From an uncultured Lacticaseibacillus sp. (GTDB lineage Bacteria; Bacillota; Bacilli; Lactobacillales; Lactobacillaceae): 19,568 bases of DNA. The stretch covers positions 1 to 19,568 of the forward strand of contig CAKQZO010000017.1 of assembly GCA_934293835.1 (NCBI GenBank). The letters run 5' to 3'. The position numbers were made by a program, and so were the translations under genes. The notes below the pieces were generated by a model. The model was not told where the DNA came from. It saw only the letters and a list, made by a program, of their open reading frames with translations, and searched no databases. Positions 12,850 through 19,566 of this stretch are shown piece after piece (within the stretch, counting starts at the first letter, position 1; the number at the start of each line of letters is the position of its first letter).

Positions 12850-13742
12850 TCGACATGCCGGCGAAAGACCAATGTCGCGGTAAACCACCCGTCGACCACT
12901 GATAAATCGAGCGTACCATCCAACTTGGTCATCAGGCTCGCCACGATGCTTAATCCCAAGCCGGTACTATCTGTGCGGGCTTGATCATTGGTGTAGAAGC
13001 GCTCGACGAGATGATCCAAATTCTCAACCGGTCGCTTGGTTTGATTGGCCAACACCAGTTCAATGTGGGTCGCATCACGCTCGGTCAACCGCACTTGGAC
13101 TTGCTCATGGGCATATTTGAGCCAATTGCCAATCAGGTTCTGCAAGATTCGTCTGATCAGTGACGCATCACTGATGAACTGCACATGAGCGGCAAGTTTC
13201 GGGGTCAACCGCAACTGCTTTGCACTCAATTCATCATACACGTCAAACAACTGTGACTGGACCAGCTCGGTTAAGTCGACAGGCGCTAAATCTAGCGCCG
13301 TCGATTGCTCCTGAATGAGATTGAAATCCATCAGGTAGCGCAGGTAATAGTTCACCGCAGTTAGATTATGCGCCACCCTTAGTAGCCGTGAATCATCCGG
13401 CGTATCCCGCTGCAACAGCTGCACATAACCGCTCGCGACCGTTAGGGGCGTCTTAATATCATGCGTCAAGTTCGTCAACAAGTGATGCACCTGTGATTGC
13501 TGCTGAACTTGGTGTTCCCGTAACGTCCGGCTCTGAATCAGCGAATGGTTGATTGCCTCAGCCAAGCGATGCACTACTGGCCAGCGGGTCGCGCTGGTTA
13601 ACTCGGCGTTCGTCTCATGCTGATTAATATATTCCAGCTCACGAATGATCCGGGTCAATTCAAGGATTAAGATCAGACAGATACCGAGACAAAGTAGCGA
13701 TACAACCACCAACCCAATAATCAGCCAAACACTCACGCTCAT
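12846..13742 (-). CDS. sensor histidine kinase of the ABC-transporter operon
   Basis: The protein has 298 residues. The ATG at 13742 overlaps the regulator's TGA as ATGA, so translation is coupled. One long hydrophobic segment (about 5-28) is followed by a short linker. The H-box is NLTHDIKTPLT with His94, the N-box QNLIGNWLKYA (Asn206), and the G-box DSTGLGLSIV (~258-267). There is no extracellular domain and only one clear membrane helix, so it cannot sense a ligand by a classical sensor domain. As in kinases tied to antimicrobial-peptide transporters, the signal may come through the membrane or the transporter. It would phosphorylate the neighbouring OmpR-type regulator. Its 3' end overlaps the peptide remnant of copy C. 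Confidence 0.9.
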   Translation of the reverse strand: MSVSVWLIIGLVVVSLLCLGICLILILELTRIIRELEYINQHETNAELTSATRWPVVHRLAEAINHSLIQSRTLREHQVQQQSQVHHLLTNLTHDIKTPLTVASGYVQLLQRDTPDDSRLLRVAHNLTAVNYYLRYLMDFNLIQEQSTALDLAPVDLTELVQSQLFDVYDELSAKQLRLTPKLAAHVQFISDASLIRRILQNLIGNWLKYAHEQVQVRLTERDATHIELVLANQTKRPVENLDHLVERFYTNDQARTDSTGLGLSIVASLMTKLDGTLDLSVVDGWFTATLVFRRHVD

Positions 13743-14398
13743 AGCAGTCTGACCCCGATTCCCCACACTGAGGTCACGTATTGATGACCGGCATGATTGA
13801 GTTTGTTCCGGAGATGGCTGAGATGGACGTTCAAGTTGTTCTCAGCGTCTAGATACGGCACATGCCAGACGGCTTCATACAAGTCTTCTTTGGCAAACAC
13901 ATGCGAGGGGTCACGCATCATCACCTGCAATAAATCGAATTCTTTACGCGCTAATTCGACCGGCTTGCCTGCTACGGTGAGTTCGCGGGTAGCCGGATTC
14001 AAAACTAAGTCGGCCACCTTCATCGTGACTGGCTTGGCGGGCTGTTTGCCCCGCAATTGCACCCTGACTCGGGCCACGAGTTCGTCGATATCAAAAGGCT
14101 TGGTCAAATAGTCGTTAGCCCCCGCATTAAGCATTTCAGCAATATGCGTTTTATCCCGTATTGCGGTCAGAACCAATACCGGCATCTCCGACTGTTGCCG
14201 TAGCGTCTTCAAGATACTTTCGCCACTCACACCGGGTAACATCAGGTCTAAGATCATCAGATCGAATCGTTGTTGATGCAGTAACGGCAACGCCTGCGCC
14301 CCGTTGGTTGCGGCGACGACCTGATGCTCGGGCGTCAACACCTCTTGCAGCAGCGCTTGAATATCTTGATTATCTTCAACAACGACGATCTTAGCCAT
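13739..14398 (-). CDS. OmpR-family response regulator
   Basis: The protein has 219 residues. The receiver domain has ED at 8-9, phospho-acceptor Asp51 in LMILDLMLPG, Thr in LVLTAIRD, and Lys in NDYLTKPFD. The C-terminal winged helix ends NLNVHLSHLRNKLNHAGHQYVTSVWGIGVRL, the usual OmpR/PhoB pattern. GAAGGGG lies upstream of the ATG. It is third in the operon, with the kinase overlapping by four bases. The direct AATTAAGA repeats before the operon are a good candidate binding site, implying that it activates its own transporter genes. Confidence 0.93.
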   Translation of the reverse strand: MAKIVVVEDNQDIQALLQEVLTPEHQVVAATNGAQALPLLHQQRFDLMILDLMLPGVSGESILKTLRQQSEMPVLVLTAIRDKTHIAEMLNAGANDYLTKPFDIDELVARVRVQLRGKQPAKPVTMKVADLVLNPATRELTVAGKPVELARKEFDLLQVMMRDPSHVFAKEDLYEAVWHVPYLDAENNLNVHLSHLRNKLNHAGHQYVTSVWGIGVRLL

Positions 14399-14416
14399 AA
14401 CGATGCCCCTTCGTGA

Positions 14417-15187
14417 TTAGAGTTCTTGCCGCTTAATGATCGTGCTTGCCACCAGAATACTCCCGATCAGCACCGCCACGCTGACCCAGACACAACGCCA
14501 AGTATCGGCAGTCGATAACATATTGAAGCTGATCCCACTGGCGACATTGAAAAAGTCAAAATACGTGAGCCAATGCCACTTAATCGCAATGCTCAACAGC
14601 GAGATGCCCAGTGGCCAGACGACGATGAACACCGCGGATAACACCAGTGACTTAGTGACGATCAGGAGCACTAACGCTAAGCTGAACACCACGCTGACAA
14701 AGAAGGTCGTGACAAGCAAAGTCGTTGCGGTGAAGCTAGCTAAGCGCCCGATACTAGTTCCCATTGTGCGGCCAGCGATCACGCCGGTCAAGAGTACAAT
14801 CACATAATACCAGATCATGCCGACTAAGATGTCGATCAACATCACCACGTATTTGCCAAGCACAAACCCGAGTCGCGAGATGCCTGATACCAGCGTATTT
14901 TTATAGATGCGCTGGCTAAATTCAGAACCGATCACAATCACGAACAGCGCAATGAAGAAGTACACCAAGACTGAGCTAGAAAGGGCGCCACCATGCAGAC
15001 CATCGTACAGTGTCCAGTCCTTGGCCGCTAACTTGTCTAGCATACTCATCGGCCCGTTGACCATGATTCCGCCGGGCGCTTCAAAGCCACACACCAACGC
15101 AGCGTAAACCGCAGTGATCGCCGCTAGCAACACGATGCCGAAGGTGTGCGCTTGCCGGTAGAAATCCGCTCTAATCTGATTAATCAT
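14417..15187 (-). CDS. ABC-2-type permease (BcrB-like)
   Basis: The protein has 256 residues with about six hydrophobic segments (for example FGIVLLAAITAVYAALV, LVYFFIALFVIVIGSEF, YVVMLIDILVGMIWYYVIVLLTGVI, FVSVVFSLALVLLIV). The short EFSQRIYKNTLVSGISR loop after TM2 is typical of BcrB/NatB-type permeases. It starts three bases after the ATPase stop, so the two are translated together and should form one exporter. In this family such exporters give self-protection or resistance to bacitracin or lantibiotics. The substrate here is unknown, and no bacteriocin precursor is seen nearby. Confidence 0.88.
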   Translation of the reverse strand: MINQIRADFYRQAHTFGIVLLAAITAVYAALVCGFEAPGGIMVNGPMSMLDKLAAKDWTLYDGLHGGALSSSVLVYFFIALFVIVIGSEFSQRIYKNTLVSGISRLGFVLGKYVVMLIDILVGMIWYYVIVLLTGVIAGRTMGTSIGRLASFTATTLLVTTFFVSVVFSLALVLLIVTKSLVLSAVFIVVWPLGISLLSIAIKWHWLTYFDFFNVASGISFNMLSTADTWRCVWVSVAVLIGSILVASTIIKRQEL

Positions 15188-15190
15188 CCG

Positions 15191-16102
15191 TCACGCCTCC
15201 TGATGTATTAATGCTGTGAAGTATTCTTCTAGGGAAGTCGATTGTTGCGTGATACTGGTCACGGCGACGTGAGCTTGCACCAGCATGGTATTCAACGCAG
15301 CGGCTTCTATCTGACCAGAAGCAACCACCAGCTCGTGTTCACTCACCACCGTGAAGTCTTTAATGTTGTGGGCGTCTAGGATTTGCGCCGCTTGTTCAAT
15401 GTCTCCCACCACGACCCGCAAGCCACCGGCATTTTCTGCATCTAGCTCTGCCTTGCTAAGCTCCTTGATGATCGTGCCACCTTTGAGGAAGCCGAAGGTC
15501 GTGGCGACTTGATAGAGTTCACCTAGAATATGGCTAGAAATCAGAATCGTTGTCCCTAGCTCGTGATTCAATCGGTGTAATAACTGCCGAAACTCAACGA
15601 TCCCGGTCGGGTCTAAGCCATTGATTGGCTCATCGAGAATCAAAAAATCAGGATGCGCAAGAATCGCCGTCGCCAATCCCAGCCGTTGCTTTTGCCCCAG
15701 CGATAACTTCCCGGCCTTAGTCTTGCGCTTGGCTGTTAGCCCAACGAAGCCGATGGTTGACCCAATTTCGTTGAAGTCATGGATGCCGTGTTGAATCGCA
15801 GTTAAGTGTAAATTCTGTTCCACCGTCAGCTTCGGATAGGCCACCGGCGACTCGATGATGGCCCCAGTCCGGCTGAGAGCCAGCCGATAATGACTCGCAT
15901 CTTCACCCAAAAGGACGATCCGCCCTTGCTTTAGGGGCGATAACCCACAGATCAACCGCATCAATGTCGTTTTCCCCGCTCCGTTCTCACCAATCAACGC
16001 ATAGATATCATTGCGATGGACGGTGAGGCTTAGGTGATTCAGGGCCTGATAGTGACCAAAGCGCTTTGAAACGTCTTGAACGGATAAGATTGCTTCTTCC
16101 AT
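15191..16102 (-). CDS. ABC transporter ATP-binding protein (BcrA-like)
   Basis: The protein has 303 residues from the ATG at 16102, chosen for AGAGAGGTG seven bases upstream; the in-frame ATG 13 codons earlier has no site and lies in the promoter. Walker A is GENGAGKTT (38-46), the signature LSLGQKQR (133-140), Walker B FLILDEP (153-159), followed by the H-loop SSH. The ~80-residue C-terminal extension after the nucleotide-binding domain is usual for BcrA/CcmA-type subunits. It heads the four-gene operon ATPase, permease, response regulator, kinase. Confidence 0.93.
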   Translation of the reverse strand: MEEAILSVQDVSKRFGHYQALNHLSLTVHRNDIYALIGENGAGKTTLMRLICGLSPLKQGRIVLLGEDASHYRLALSRTGAIIESPVAYPKLTVEQNLHLTAIQHGIHDFNEIGSTIGFVGLTAKRKTKAGKLSLGQKQRLGLATAILAHPDFLILDEPINGLDPTGIVEFRQLLHRLNHELGTTILISSHILGELYQVATTFGFLKGGTIIKELSKAELDAENAGGLRVVVGDIEQAAQILDAHNIKDFTVVSEHELVVASGQIEAAALNTMLVQAHVAVTSITQQSTSLEEYFTALIHQEA

Positions 16103-16127
16103 TTGTGAACACCTCTCTTTACATTTA

Positions 16128-16184
16128 AGTATAGCGGCCAATTCTTAATTGGATCGTGAAGCGCGTCTTAATTCCTTCTTAATT
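16128..16184 (-). promoter_or_regulatory. operon promoter with direct AATTAAGA repeats
   Basis: The -10 is TATACT (16128-16133), but the -35 at 17 bp is poor (CGATCC), as in activator-dependent promoters. AATTAAGA (minus strand) occurs three times, at 16143-16150, 16166-16173 and 16177-16184. The two upstream copies are 11 bp apart, one helical turn, which fits tandem binding of an OmpR-type dimer. The encoded regulator is the obvious candidate. Confidence 0.6.
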
Positions 16185-16265
16185 CCTCAACGACGCTAAT
16201 CAGGGACCTTACAAAGGCGTGTAATCAATTGGCCGACGCATAAAGAACACTATTTCAAAATAAAC

Positions 16266-16300
16266 ACAAAGAGCGTTGCCTCTGGTAAAGACAACGCTCC
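16266..16300. repeat. extra copy of the small-RNA SL1 hairpin
   Basis: ACAAAGAGCGTTGCCTC, a short loop, and GACAACGCTCCGATC duplicate the 5' hairpin of the small RNA just before copy D. Read on the minus strand, the stem is followed by TTTGTGTTTATTTTG. It could therefore terminate transcripts from peptide gene D before the ABC operon. The low-feature stretch 16185-16260 shows nothing else. Confidence 0.6.
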
Positions 16301-16317
16301 GATCACACTAGTCCTGC

Positions 16318-16346
16318 TTGGATGTGAAATTGGAACATGCTATAAT
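16318..16346 (+). promoter_or_regulatory. promoter of small RNA copy D
   Basis: TTGGAT (16318-16323), 17-bp spacer, TATAAT (16341-16346). The upstream GTCCTGC context is shared with copy C. Confidence 0.75.
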
Positions 16347-16352
16347 ATAAAT

Positions 16353-16473
16353 ACAAAGAGCGTTGTCTCTGTGAAAGACAACGCTCCGATCGCAGAACCG
16401 TTTTAAGAACGGTGGTCAATTTTACGCAAGCATTAAGCCGCTAAAACCGACGAAAGTTTCACAGCGGCTTTTT
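16353..16473 (+). ncRNA. repeated structured small RNA, copy D (candidate antitoxin, intact unit)
   Basis: A ~121-nt predicted RNA with intact SL1 (GAGCGTTGTCTC with GACAACGCTC), SL2 (CCGTTTTAAGAACGG) and the terminator SL3 (AAGCCGCT at 16435-16442 with AGCGGCTT at 16463-16470, then TTTTT). It converges on the intact peptide gene at 16480-16629. On the minus strand SL3 lacks a T-run. SL1 is followed by TTTGTATTTAT, so the peptide mRNA probably ends there and is complementary to the whole small RNA. This is the most complete copy of the system in the window. Confidence 0.65.
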
Positions 16474-16479
16474 GCTTGC

Positions 16480-16629
16480 TCATTTTTTTCGGATTGCTCC
16501 GAACGCCGTCATCAGTTTGCGCACTGCTTGAAGCAGGAGGGTCAGCGCCTTGACAAAGCGTGTTACCACGTTGACCAAGACGATAGACGCCCCGATGACG
16601 GCTGTGATCGATACGATCGTACCAATCAC
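16480..16629 (-). CDS. 49-aa hydrophobic peptide, copy D (candidate type I toxin, intact)
   Basis: The GTG start gives 49 residues: VIGTIVSITAVIGASIVLVN, VVTRFVKALTLLLQ, then AVRKLMTAFGAIRKK. One membrane helix is followed by an amphipathic basic tail. GGAAGGAG (16643-16650) lies 13 bases before the GTG, a rather long spacing, and no in-frame ATG exists upstream. The extended -10 TGTTATAAT (16742-16750) drives it with a leader of about 105 nt, which holds a 10-codon ATG frame (MSGGTNFEGR). By layout this is the toxin of a type I pair, its mRNA 3' end covered by the facing small RNA. It lies just upstream of the ABC/two-component operon on the same strand. The sequence family is unknown to me. 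Confidence 0.6.
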   Translation of the reverse strand: MIGTIVSITAVIGASIVLVNVVTRFVKALTLLLQAVRKLMTAFGAIRKK

Positions 16630-16741
16630 AAGCTTTGCTGCACTCCTTCCTATCAGAATCTGACACCAAGGTTTTTACACCATAGGCCTCACCTTCCTTC
16701 GAAGTTCGTACCACCACTCATTAAACTTTTCTGCGGACTTA

Positions 16742-16750
16742 ATTATAACA
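16742..16750 (-). promoter_or_regulatory. extended -10 promoter of peptide gene D
   Basis: The minus strand reads TGTTATAAT, an extended -10. Predicted start is near 16735. The leader from here to the ribosome binding site is nearly identical to that of copy A up to the insertion point. Confidence 0.6.
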
Positions 16751-16864
16751 AATAAGGCGCTTAGTTCCTACAGCATCAGGGGACAAGGTGCTTTTTATTA
16801 TCTAAATACGATTTATAATTATTTAAATAATATTATTTCGACTTTTCCAACTCCAGATATACCA

Positions 16865-16980
16865 TATAATGTGAACCCAAAGAGCGTTGCCTCTGCCAAA
16901 GACAACGCTCCAAGTGCAGAATCGTTCTGAGAACGAATGGCTACTAAAAAAAACCGCCAGCCTCTGCGGTTGGCGGTTCT
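16865..16980 (+). ncRNA. orphan copy E of the small RNA, fused to the luxS terminator
   Basis: A TATAAT -10 (16865-16870), with only a weak -35, precedes SL1 (AGAGCGTTG/CAACGCTC) and a diverged SL2 (ATCGTTCTGAGAACGA). The usual SL3 is missing: the RNA would instead run into the luxS terminator hairpin, and no peptide gene faces it. The AT-rich stretch 16755-16860 upstream holds no gene. Confidence 0.45.
16952..16978 (-). terminator. intrinsic terminator of luxS
   Basis: AACCGCCA (16952-16959) pairs with TGGCGGTT (16971-16978). On the minus strand it is followed by a run of T's (complement of 16944-16951). It lies 17 bases beyond the luxS stop. Confidence 0.8.
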
Positions 16981-16994
16981 TTCTCACATCAAGT

Positions 16995-17468
16995 CTAGAT
17001 CACGTTGCGCTTGAACGGATCGTCGGAGATGCCTTGGCTCAAGATCAGCTTGCTCCATTCCTTAGCCGAAAAGAGGCTGTGATCCTTGTAGTTCCCGCAA
17101 GATTCGATCGTCGTGCCGGGGACATCATCCCAGGTGATCTCGTTGGCGATCGCCTCCAAGCTCCCCTTGAGGGCCTTGGCGACTTCATTGGTGGAGTGTT
17201 CCCCCCAAGTGATCAGATGGAATCCTGTGCGGCAGCCGAACGGTGAGCAATCGATCACGCCGTCCATGCGATCGCGCAACAAGCTCGCCAGCAGGTGTTC
17301 GATGGTGTGTAAGCCGCCGGTTGGAATCGCATCGGCATTGGGCTGAACCAGGCGCAGATCGAAGTTCGAGATCTTATCGCCTTTTGGTCCTTCTTCAACC
17401 GCAATCAGCCGCACATAAGGCGCCAAGACTTTGGTATGATCCAATTCAAAACTTTCTACTTTTGCCAT
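16995..17468 (-). CDS. luxS: S-ribosylhomocysteine lyase LuxS
   Basis: The protein has 157 residues, the usual LuxS length. The metal-binding motif HTIEH (His54, Glu57, His58) and Cys124 in ESCGNY are present, as is the second conserved Cys (Cys79) in FGCRTGF. It splits S-ribosylhomocysteine into homocysteine and DPD, the precursor of AI-2, in the cytoplasm. The ATG at 17468 has AGGAGG eight bases upstream. It lies about 80 bases downstream of the MetE-like gene on the same strand. That gene's product would use the homocysteine made here, so the pair forms part of an activated methyl cycle. No strong promoter is seen in the gap (at best TTTACC, 17 bp, TAGACA), so co-transcription under the T-box is likely. 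Confidence 0.97.
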   Translation of the reverse strand: MAKVESFELDHTKVLAPYVRLIAVEEGPKGDKISNFDLRLVQPNADAIPTGGLHTIEHLLASLLRDRMDGVIDCSPFGCRTGFHLITWGEHSTNEVAKALKGSLEAIANEITWDDVPGTTIESCGNYKDHSLFSAKEWSKLILSQGISDDPFKRNVI

Positions 17469-17550
17469 GAATGATTCCTCCTATTTGTCTATCCCAGTCG
17501 CCTGAGCGGGTAAAACATTTACGCTTACCATGATACCACCGAACGTGCGG

Positions 17551-18663
17551 TTAGTCTTTCCAAGTCTGCTTGGCCACCTTCTGGACCAAGGCCAGCTTCG
17601 CCCACTGGTCGGCATCGGTGATCTTGTTGCCTTCTTCGGTGGAAGCGAACCCACATTGCGTCGAGATCGCGAGGTTCTCCAGCGGCACGTACTTCGTCGC
17701 TTCTTGAATCCGCGCTTCAACGGCTGCTTCGTCTTCAAGTTCGGCGAACTTCGACGTGATCAGGCCCAAGACGATGATCTTGTTCTTGTCGCCGTTCCAG
17801 AGCTTCTTCAGGGGTTCAAAGCTCCCAGAGCGCTCGTTGTCGTATTCGAGGAACAAGCCGTCGTATGGCAGGTCCTTGATGTAATCGGCCACATATTCGT
17901 AACCGCCGGCGAACAAGAAGGTGGACTGGAAGTTACCGCGACAGATGTGGCTGGCGATCGTCAGGTCAGCCGGCTTGTTTTCGAGCACTTGCTTGATGAT
18001 ATCATGCGCGGTTTCTGCCAGCTCAACGAACGGCTTTTGCGCCTCGGCATCGCCTGCGGTCTTCTTCAAGTTATCGATCAGATACGCCCAGTTGGTGTCG
18101 TCGATCTGCAAGTAGCGCAACCCGAGGTCATAGAAATGTTGCACCGTGTCGCTATAAGTCTTGGCGACCGCTTGTTTGAAGTCGGCAAAAGAATCATAGA
18201 ACTTCGCCCAGTTATCGGAGCGGTGATCACGGAACAACAAGCCCGGGCTTGGGATTGTGAACTTCGGCTCGTGGCCTGCAGGGGTCACGCTCTTGAGGTA
18301 TTCAAAAGCGTCGTAGAACGGATGGTGGGGATTCTCGGCGACTGGTGCGGTCAGCGTCACGTTGTCGGCGGTGTTAATGTTGCCGACGAAGTTCCGCTCG
18401 TATTGCGCGTGGTTCAGCTTGTCCACCCCGGTCAGGCCCCAGAGGAAGTCGAGGTGCCAGTACTGGCGGGAGAATTCCCCGTCGGAAACGGCGGTGAAGC
18501 CTGCGGCCGCCTGCTTAGCCACCAAGTCTTTGATGGCGGCGTGTTGAATCTCAACTTCGCGGGCGTTGGACAGCTTGCCTGCCAAGAAGTCTTTGTGTGC
18601 TTGCTTCAATTCAGCTGGGCGCAAGAAGGAACCGACAAGGTCTGCACGATATGGTTTGGTCAT
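17551..18663 (-). CDS. MetE-like cobalamin-independent methionine synthase (YxjG/YxjH family)
   Basis: The protein has 370 residues, about half of full MetE, corresponding to the C-terminal catalytic barrel. The probable zinc ligands are visible: His239 and Cys241 in SHICRGNF, and Cys337 in STQCGFAS; RYLQIDDTNW (~183-192) is also typical. It would methylate homocysteine to methionine. The methyl donor of this short family is uncertain, as it lacks the MetE N-terminal folate domain. The start ATG at 18663 is supported by AAGGGGA upstream; an earlier ATG at 18735 lies inside the T-box terminator. It is controlled by the T-box leader just upstream and followed by luxS. Confidence 0.88.
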   Translation of the reverse strand: MTKPYRADLVGSFLRPAELKQAHKDFLAGKLSNAREVEIQHAAIKDLVAKQAAAGFTAVSDGEFSRQYWHLDFLWGLTGVDKLNHAQYERNFVGNINTADNVTLTAPVAENPHHPFYDAFEYLKSVTPAGHEPKFTIPSPGLLFRDHRSDNWAKFYDSFADFKQAVAKTYSDTVQHFYDLGLRYLQIDDTNWAYLIDNLKKTAGDAEAQKPFVELAETAHDIIKQVLENKPADLTIASHICRGNFQSTFLFAGGYEYVADYIKDLPYDGLFLEYDNERSGSFEPLKKLWNGDKNKIIVLGLITSKFAELEDEAAVEARIQEATKYVPLENLAISTQCGFASTEEGNKITDADQWAKLALVQKVAKQTWKD

Positions 18664-18713
18664 AGTAATAATCCCCTTTTGATTGTGTGATTGAGTGATC
18701 GGACATGACGGCG

Positions 18714-18986
18714 AAAAAAAACGCCCCTCAAGCAAGCCTAAGCCTGCTCAAGGGGCGAATGAATCGCGTTACCACCCTAAATTCGTGGATCAATGATCCA
18801 CCTCAACGGCACCGATTGATGCCCGGCAAGGTAACGGTTGCGACCGACCTTCAAGCGTGAACTTGAAGGTAGCTATTAGGAGCTCATCTTCACTTGCTTG
18901 CCATTGACCCTTTTACACCAGCCGGGTTCTCTTCGCAACGGCGCCTAAGCTACTCTTCTCCGCTAAGCCATATCCGATTAACGTAT
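18714..18986 (-). promoter_or_regulatory. T-box riboswitch (probably Met-tRNA) of the MetE-like gene
   Basis: The T-box sequence AGGGTGGTAACGCG (18765-18778) is near the AGGGTGGTACCGCG consensus. It is followed by a terminator: CGCCCCTTGAGCAGG with its complement (18722-18757), then eight T's (18714-18721). The leader is about 270 nt. A candidate specifier loop, AGTGAAG-ATG-AGC, suggests methionine, which fits the gene downstream. Uncharged tRNA would favour the antiterminator. The specifier call is by eye and less certain than the T-box itself. Confidence 0.9.
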
Positions 18987-18992
18987 GACAAC

Positions 18993-19021
18993 ATCTTAGC
19001 GGTGTTTTCTCATGAAGTCAA
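18993..19021 (-). promoter_or_regulatory. promoter of the T-box / MetE-like / luxS unit
   Basis: The -35 is TTGACT (19016-19021), with a 17-bp spacer and -10 TAAGAT (18993-18998), placing the start near 18986 at the head of the T-box leader. Confidence 0.75.
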
Positions 19022-19046
19022 CCACTAAATTAGAAAAATGTGAGAA

Positions 19047-19220
19047 TCACGCCTCGCGCCACTCACGCCACAGCTGAAAGGTGATGACGGCCGCGATGAA
19101 TGTGGCGCCTAGCAGAATCTGCCACAACAGTGCTTGCCCGGCCAGCTTGGCCATCACCGTCAAGATCCCAAACCCGATCACCGCGCCAACGCCGAGGATC
19201 GTTTTTGTCTTATTACTCAT
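19047..19220 (-). CDS. small membrane protein, 57 aa
   Basis: The ATG at 19220 follows GGGAGGG by six bases, so the longer in-frame ATG at 19277 is not favoured. The product MSNKTKTILGVG... has two hydrophobic segments (ILGVGAVIGFGILTVMA and LLWQILLGATFIAAVITFQL), a short loop and a charged end WREWREA. It is not recognised as a named family. It lies between the T-box promoter and the sortase-like gene's terminator, apparently alone. Confidence 0.65.
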   Translation of the reverse strand: MSNKTKTILGVGAVIGFGILTVMAKLAGQALLWQILLGATFIAAVITFQLWREWREA

Positions 19221-19292
19221 GCTTATCCCTCCCGGATTGTCTCGCCCATCATACCACAATGTAAACCGGTTTCTCAATGGTGCTCAAACATC

Positions 19293-19328
19293 CAAAAACG
19301 CCTTCGCCTGCGATCCAGGCAAAAGCGT
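19293..19328 (-). terminator. intrinsic terminator of the sortase-like gene
   Basis: A 13-bp stem with two G-T pairs (ACGCTTTTGCCTG with CAGGCGAAGGCGT on the minus strand) is followed by TTTTTGG. It lies 10 bases beyond the stop at 19339. Confidence 0.75.
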
Positions 19329-19338
19329 CGCGTTGGTT

Positions 19339-19566
19339 TTAATGCGCCCAGACGATGCGGTTGACGGTGTCAGAGATGCAGGTCTGTAAGACGACTGCCT
19401 CGCCTTGGCCGGCGCTGGTGATCGCGTTCCATTGGTCTTTACCATTCTTCACAGAATAGGACTGATCGTTCACATCATCGGTGGCATACACCGTGTAGCT
19501 GCGGGAATTGCCGTTGCTGTCAGTCACAGACACCGTGCTGCCGACACCCAGCCCCATGATCCAGGC
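19339..19566 (-). CDS. sortase-like protein, C-terminal fragment
   Basis: The frame is open to the window edge on the minus strand: about 75 residues beginning AWIMGLGVGSTVSVTDSNGN and ending AVVLQTCISDTVNRIVWAH. Glycine-rich GVGSTVSVTDSNGNSRSYTV, then LQTC followed eight residues later by Arg, fits the sortase barrel end (TLxTC...R, catalytic Cys and Arg). The spacing is shorter than in Staphylococcus SrtA, and the His is outside the window. If it is a sortase it could anchor proteins such as the LPQAG surface protein, but the class is unclear. A non-sortase secreted protein with a similar barrel remains possible. Confidence 0.55.
   Translation of the reverse strand, partial: AWIMGLGVGSTVSVTDSNGNSRSYTVYATDDVNDQSYSVKNGKDQWNAITSAGQGEAVVLQTCISDTVNRIVWAH

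Noticed and set aside
16433..16717. 94-aa frame in the RNA/peptide element (ending KKMSKQKAAVKLSSVLAA), also present at 481-735 and 1147-1359
   Set aside because: It runs through the 126-bp insertions and the terminator hairpin, is Arg/His/Cys/Ser-rich without pattern, and is out of phase with the hydrophobic frame in which synonymous changes accumulate.
17530..18690. Plus-strand open frame (386 aa) opposite the MetE-like gene
   Set aside because: The minus strand carries a clear enzyme with zinc ligands, a ribosome binding site and a T-box; the plus frame is a GC-driven shadow.
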